From contig CM043946.1 of NCBI GenBank assembly GCA_014529385.2, positions 38,829,558 to 38,893,557 of the forward strand: a DNA stretch of 64,000 nucleotides, in the 5' to 3' direction. The notes below the pieces were generated by a model. The model was not told the origin of the DNA. It did no database searches and was given only the letters and a program-made list of their open reading frames with translations. Of this stretch, positions 58,991 to 64,000 are shown one piece after another. The DNA comes from Adiantum capillus-veneris (taxonomy: Eukaryota > Streptophyta > Polypodiopsida > Polypodiales > Pteridaceae). The stretch's first letter is position 1. Each line of letters starts with the position of its first letter. A program made the translations under genes and the position numbers.

Positions 58991-59690
58991 TACTCTCTTC
59001 CCTTGGTTTATTAGTTTGAAGACTCATTATATATACTTGCTTAGATCTATATAATTACTCATTAGTTAGGTTACAAGTAGGTATGTAATTTGTTAGCCTC
59101 AAGGGACTTTGAATATTGAATAGTAAGAAAGTCAAGTGCTGGTTTGAAGATCTTTTGCTTATCTAAACTAGACTCTAACTCAATAATAAGTCTCTTAAGT
59201 TCCACAAATTGTCCTATCTAGCTCCAAAAGAGTCTTAATTGGTTTGTGCTAGATTCTAACTTCCTTGATGGGGTAGAATCCTAGAAAAATGAGGCACTAT
59301 AAGTTTTACCTTAGCTCAAATGGATTTTCACTTAAACTAAACTGCAATTTGGCACTCTAGTATCTTTGTCTTGATGGAGTTTAACACTAGATACATAGTA
59401 GTGATATTTAAGCTTCATGTCTCTTCACTTGATCGAGATATGAGACCATACTTTCAAGGTCACCACTTGTCTTACCTAAAGACCAATGTGAGACATGGGA
59501 GCAAGAAAGCCATCCGATATTGTTTTAAGGACTATTACATAGACAATCAATAACTTAAGTAAAGCAAAAAGACTTGGATCTTTCACAATTAATAACTTAA
59601 GTAAAGCCAAAAAGACTTGGATCTTTGATAATTTTTTTCAAACTAAAAAAGCACAATCTCATGCTAACAAAACTATAAATCACAATTGAA
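58991..59690. other. No gene seen
   Basis: AT-rich spacer between the array and the 270-bp duplication. It contains a small repeat (AATAACTTAAGTAAAGC twice near 59549 and 59590). Confidence 0.5.
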
Positions 59691-60230
59691 AGTTTTGAAC
59701 AAGAAAAAGATCAGCAATCTTATAAGAAGGATACTTTTCATTTCATTTGATGATTACAAACTAAAAGAAAGTCTCTCAAGAAATTGATAAACAAAAAATA
59801 TAGGTGACTGCTTCATTATTTTGAGCAAACATATCAAAATCTCTATTGATTGAGCTCCATCTAGTAGTATCCTTTGTAAGATCCTGCAGGAAGGAATAAA
59901 AAGAAAGATTTGTTAGATACCATGCACATGAGTGTTCAAGTATGTGTATCAAAAATATAAAGTTTTGAACAAGAAAAAGATCAGCAATCTTATAAGAAGG
60001 ATACTTTTCATTTCATTTGATGATTACAAACTAAAAGAAAGTCTCTCAAGAAATTGATAAACAAAAAATATATGTGACTGCTTCATTATTTTGAGCAAAC
60101 ATATCAAAATCTCTATTGATTGAGCTCCATCTAGTAGTATCCTTTGTAAGATCCTGCAGGAAGGAATAAAAAGAAAGATTTGTTAGATACCATGCACATG
60201 AGTGTTCAAGTATGTGTATCAAGAATATAT
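59691..60230. repeat. 270-bp tandem duplication containing a candidate exon
   Basis: Copies 59691-59960 and 59961-60230 differ at only about two positions. Each holds, on the minus strand, an acceptor (CTTCCTGCAG) followed by an open 36-codon stretch ending in TGA (60153-60046 and 59883-59776). Confidence 0.95.
60046..60153 (-). CDS. Candidate terminal exon (36 codons), upstream copy of a duplicated pair
   Basis: The exon follows a strong acceptor (TTCCTTCCTGCAG) and encodes DLTKDTTRWSSINRDFDMFA and about 15 more residues before TGA. It would join in frame to the donor AAG|GTGAAA at 60295 of the preceding ORF, giving AKAYINK|DLTK. The second copy at 59883-59776 encodes the same residues. Which copy is used is unknown. 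Confidence 0.45.
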   Translation of the reverse strand, partial: DLTKDTTRWSSINRDFDMFAQNNEAVTYIFCLSIS

Positions 60231-60247
60231 GACATGTCACTAGTACC

Positions 60248-60580
60248 TTAGGGTTGCTTTCTATCCAGCCTTAGAAGATTGTTCTCAGCTTTCACCTTAT
60301 TTATATAAGCCTTTGCTGTGGTTGCCTTCAAAACTCCTTTTGTGTTACAACCCAATTGCCTAGCTAAAGTGGTCAATTGTGACGCCTTCATGCTTTCAAT
60401 GGGTGTACGCTCCTTTGCTAAGATCTCTTGTATTTGGGCTCTTCTCATTTCATTGCGGTGGCTTGTGTCACTTGCATTTTCAATGATAGTTTCATCCCTG
60501 TCACCTTTTGCAGGTGGTATTCTTCTTGTAAAGAACACCTTAGCTGACCAAACATCATTTTTCTCCTTCCAATACTCCAT
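60248..60580 (-). CDS. SAP-like C-terminal region following the phosphatase-like ORF
   Basis: ATG 60580, 110 codons to TAA, in the same frame as the upstream phosphatase-like ORF and separated from it by one TAA and one codon. Contains an Arg/Glu-rich helix and a MKASQLTTLARQLGC segment followed by KATTAKAYINKV, resembling a SAP-type helix-extended-helix DNA-binding motif (weak). A donor at 60295 may splice the end to the exon at 60153. Either a separate small gene, the tail of the phosphatase-like gene after a premature stop, or a stop-readthrough extension. Confidence 0.5.
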   Translation of the reverse strand: MEYWKEKNDVWSAKVFFTRRIPPAKGDRDETIIENASDTSHRNEMRRAQIQEILAKERTPIESMKASQLTTLARQLGCNTKGVLKATTAKAYINKVKAENNLLRLDRKQP

Positions 60581-60583
60581 GAT

Positions 60584-61450
60584 TTATTTGTATTCACTAT
60601 CATTTGTCACTATAGGTTGTCCATAACGATTAGAAGCAATTAAATCACCCACATCCCTTCTCTCATCAAGCTGAATCAAGTATGGCAGTAGCTCCTCCAA
60701 GAGCATATTGTCAACCATCTTCTCAGCATCAAATTGTGGTGGAAAAATGCAATTGTTTTCTGGTGAAATACATCCCTTGTAAGGAGAGTCATCAATAAGC
60801 ACTGTTCTTTGTGGATCACATTCAAACCCCATGGCAATTTTGGCTAGAGGCTTGAACATTGCCTCAACGTTTGGATTGTCGGGTCTAAACAATTTTTGAG
60901 TTTGAGCGGTGTAGCAAACATCTTGCAACCAAATTGCAAAGAAAGGCAATGTATCCTCAGCTAAGTTGTTTAGTGCTGTAAGGATTTGATACACATTATT
61001 CCTAGTAGCTGTCGACCAAATTGCAACATTAAACCTCTGTAAAATAGTCTTTAAGAATTGGATGCAACCTGGCCTGAGTATAATATATATTTTTGAATCC
61101 ATTTGCACTGAGTTGTGGTGTGAGGATGGTTGAGGGGAACATTTCAACAATAGACCATTTAAATCCAATATAATTGTAAGCATGGATTTCTCAACATCTA
61201 CGCTACATGACGTAGTACCAATTGGCAATAGCTCGTGAGTGCACTGACTTTTCAGTCTCTTTTGATGTATGTTGCATTTTTGAAGCATCGATTTCTTGGT
61301 TCTCATTATTGGAAGCTTGCTCAAGTTGCACAACACTAGACTCTAGTATAGAAATATCATCCATCTTGGGCACTTTAGAAACCATAGAATCTATGGATTC
61401 TATAGTTGTTGACTGAACCATAGGAGCATTATCCATCCCAGTTTGTGAAT
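60584..61450 (-). CDS. FCP1/NIF-like HAD phosphatase-domain protein, paralog 2
   Basis: An exon-like acceptor (TTTTCTTAG) ends at 61451. The 61450-61203 part is open in one frame (acidic, Ser-rich, SKVPKMDDISILE), while the phosphatase part is open from 61336 in another, so a frameshift or small unseen intron lies at 61203-61336. Numbering from ATG 61336: motif I IILDLNGLLL (D58, N60), RPGCIQFL, motif II AIWSTATRNN (S108), motif III VLIDDSPYKG (D182, D183), stop at 60584. DLN replaces DLD, so activity is uncertain. Plant proteins with DLNG variants are known in this family. Paralog of 53439-54214. Confidence 0.75.
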
Positions 61451-61689
61451 CTAAGAAAACACACACATAAATGGTATCTCAAAACCACTAGAATTTTATT
61501 TACCATATTTATATGTAGAACTCCTAGTAAGAAATTTATTTAAGATAAAGTCGTTGTTAGAATCCTTGCAACCATTTTCAGTATTCGTACACCAAACACC
61601 ACTTGTCTAAAATACAATCTACTAACTCAACATTTTCCATCCTACACTTTATTAAAGATGAGTACTTAAAGTGAAAACTAAAAGCCACC

Positions 61690-61900
61690 CTTGTTGAGGA
61701 AACATGGATACAAGGTCCACCAAATGTCCAACCTAGACTACAAGCAAACAATTAGAGATTTGGCTTAGATTTGGATTCAAAGGCCACCACTTATTCAAGT
61801 AAGATAACTCCACTTATTTAAGACAGTAATGTTTGAAGCCCCACCACTTGTCCAACCTAGACATTGATTAAAATTTGGTAAGATTTATCACAAATCTAGA
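61690..61900. repeat. Complex repeat array, small inverted block
   Basis: Degenerate inverted copies of the core (GGTCCACCAAATGTCCAACC, CCACCACTTGTCCAACCTAG) between the phosphatase-like and SET exons. Confidence 0.75.
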
Positions 61901-62092
61901 GTAGAATCAAGATTCTATGGCCAAGGTAGTCAAATAAGTTAGACAACACACAAAGCATAAGAGCACTTTAGATTCTCGTTGAGTATAAACTAAACAATAA
62001 TCAAATGTTATATTCACTTGATATTTCATCCATGAAAAATGAAAATGATGCATGTACTTGAGATTTCCATCCATGTACAATACTTTACAATG

Positions 62093-62649
62093 TCAAATAA
62101 AGTTATAGTCAGCAAACAACTCTTCTTCTGCTTCAACTTGACAAATAGTCTCAATGCATACATGGCCATATTCTTCTGACTTGATGTGTGAAGAGGTGCA
62201 TTTATGCCAAGGTGGAAAATTTGGATCAAATGTATAGCGTACGTTGGGACAGACATTTGTACTGTGAGAACTATTTATATAGCCCGACACGTTTCCTTCT
62301 TCTACACAACCAATAATGTATGATTGATCTTCCTCTTCTTCTATGTTTGGATCCTCTAGAAGAGAATATTTATAAGCTCTTGGAAAAATTTTGCATATCT
62401 TTTTCCAGTCTTGAAATCTATACTTATGCCCTCCATAGTTTAGAATAGTCAAACCACTTTCCAGGGTAGTATGCACAAATAGCCCATAACCAGCTCCTTC
62501 AATACATGAAAGTCGCACTTCAAAATCCACACCGTTAATATGGAAAATTACATCTTTGGGAATAGGAAAAGTTGGTGTCCCAAAAGGATCTTCATGCCAA
62601 TCATAGTGTGAAATACATCTAGTTTTTATATCACTTAACTCCTTTGTGT
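62093..62649 (-). CDS. SET-domain protein, terminal exon
   Basis: After the acceptor CTTTTTACAG (AG at 62650-62651) the exon is open for about 185 codons to TGA at 62093. It contains GAGYGLFVHTTLESG (SET-N, cofactor-binding loop), an acidic insert, YINSSHSTNVCPNVRY (equivalent of the NHSC.PN motif, here HSTNVCPN) and EELFADYNF (ELF.DY motif). SET domains are mostly lysine methyltransferases using S-adenosylmethionine. The usual NHSC core is altered, so activity is uncertain. Upstream exons are not identified. Confidence 0.75.
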
Positions 62650-62819
62650 CTGTAAAAAGAAGAAAATATTATGCATAAAATAATGACAATATCAAAGAAA
62701 GATATCATTATTTTATAGTCCAATAGGTCTATTGTATGGAAGACTTAGAGTGTCTCTTACATGGTGCCTTCAAGGTTTCCAAAACATAAAATCATTGGGA
62801 AAAAAAGGCCACTGTGTCT

Positions 62820-64000
62820 CCAATCTATTGCCCATTTGAAGCATAGAGAGAACCAAGGTCCACCACTTGTCCAAGCTAGACATGGAGCATTGACACAAGA
62901 TCCAACACTTATCCAAGAACCCTATAGTATATGTGGTAACATGGGATGCATTGATGCAACAAAAGTAGTCTAGCCTCCTCATCCATCTCTTTTTTCTTGT
63001 AGCCTAGAGGGATTAGTTTCAAGGTCTATCACTAGTCAAAAACTACACATAGAACATTGATACAAGGTTCCACCACATGTGAAACCTATCATCTCTAGTA
63101 GCATGGATGGTTTGATATCAAGGTTCACTGCGTGTCCTACCTATACTCTATTGTAGCATAGAGATTCTGGTTTGGTGGTACTACACTTGTCCAAACTTGG
63201 CTTGTTGTTGATATCTGGAGGTAATCAAGGGTCCTCCACTTGTCCAAGTTAGGTATATATAACAATTGCAAGGTCCACCATGTGTACAACATATGATTGA
63301 TTATAGCATGCATGGTCTTATTTCATGGGCAACCATCTTCTCTCCAACATGTGTCCAACCTCGGCTCCATTGAAGCATGGAGAGAAGCAAGGTCCACCAC
63401 TTATCAAAGCTATTATTTTCTCCCAGTGCTTTCAAAACCCATAATACGTTGTACATGGGGGGGGGGGGGGGGGGGGGGATTCTTGTTTCAAGGTCCACCA
63501 CTTGGCTAAGATTGGATCCATTGAAACATAAAGAGAAGCAAGCTCTACCATTTTTCCAAGCTAGGTGCCATTGAAACATGAAAACCCCATAATATGTTGT
63601 ATACGGGGGGTTTTTTCACGGTCTACCACTTGTCTAAGCTATGGTCCATTGGAACATGGAGAGAATCAAAGCTCCACCACTTTTCTAAGCTAGGATCCAT
63701 TGAAACATGGAGAGAAGCAAGCTCCATTGTTTGTCTAAGCTAGGCTCCATTGGAACATGGAGAAAACAAGCTCCACCACTCGCCTATTATTGCATAGAGA
63801 TTCTGGTTTGAAGGTCCACCACTTGTCCAACCTTGCCTTCATGTATGGAGATAATAAAGAGTGCAATGCTTCTCTAAGCTAGGGACATAAAAGAGTTTCA
63901 AGGTCCACTACATATACGATCTATGATGGGTTGTAGCATGGGAGGTTTCATTTTAAGGTTGACCACTTCTCCAGCTCTGCTTGTCCAACCTCAGATCCAT
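62820..64000. repeat. Complex repeat array, block 3, inverted relative to blocks 1-2
   Basis: Copies read AAGGTCCACCACTTGTCC and CAAGCTAGGCTCCATTGAAA, the reverse complement of the core and its companion. The array runs off the window end and includes a 22-G tract at 63457-63478. Confidence 0.9.
63457..63478. repeat. Poly-G tract (22 bp)
   Basis: Uninterrupted run of G, possible expansion or assembly-sensitive site. Confidence 0.9.

Overview
This is plant nuclear DNA. The evidence is an L1-type LINE with a DUF4283-like ORF1, a Ty3/Gypsy element with a second (archaeal-type) RNase H, a Copia primer-binding site matching initiator tRNA-Met, intron-bearing host-type exons and abundant CT/CA microsatellites. 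The density of nested, decaying retroelements suggests a large genome. I lean towards a fern or another seed-free plant, but the sequence does not prove it. No rRNA, tRNA, CRISPR or bacterial feature was seen.

Layout. 1-7.1 kb: decayed reading frames (two with a Copia-like WVPK signature, one with an in-frame 34-residue duplication) and CT microsatellites. 8.0-11.5 kb: a broken LINE ORF2 (endonuclease, reverse transcriptase, RT zinc finger). 12.7-13.5 kb: a broken LINE ORF1. 13,673-34,955: LTR retrotransposon A, about 10.0 kb without its insert, whose 3' LTR is split by an 11.27 kb LTR retrotransposon B (22,162-33,433, minus strand). 35-47 kb: AT-rich and microsatellite DNA, a frame-broken unknown gene (38.6-40.7 kb) and a probable minus-strand LTR with polypurine tract (42.7-43.6 kb). 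47.4-48.9 kb: 5' end of a minus-strand Copia element. 50-62.7 kb: minus-strand host-type exons (a two-exon unknown gene, two FCP1/HAD-phosphatase-like paralogs, a SET-domain exon) embedded in a large array built on one repeated 20-base core (51-64 kb).

The nesting is exact. A has LTRs of 2,008 bp with TGTCG...CGACA ends. B has ungapped 2,673 bp LTRs differing at about six positions. Removing B and one copy of a 4-bp target duplication (ATGG) restores an A 3' LTR of exactly 2,008 bp. A's own LTRs differ at about 50 positions (2.5%), so A is much older than B. B carries one uninterrupted 1,760-residue Gag-Pol. A carries one long gag-pol frame broken by stop codons and has key catalytic changes. 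A's pol resembles a Gypsy type I associate with fungi.

Most unusual: both elements carry, in the RNA leader upstream of gag, a pair of small ORFs of exactly 72 and 70 codons. The proteins are 58% and 67% identical between A and B, while most conserved residues use different synonymous codons. The two members of a pair are also related to each other (25/55 ungapped). In A the pair lies inside the LTR in the order 72-70 with an ATGA stop/start overlap. In B it lies between primer-binding site and gag in the order 70-72. I recognise no known family. This looks like an undescribed accessory leader-ORF module shared by two different Gypsy lineages.
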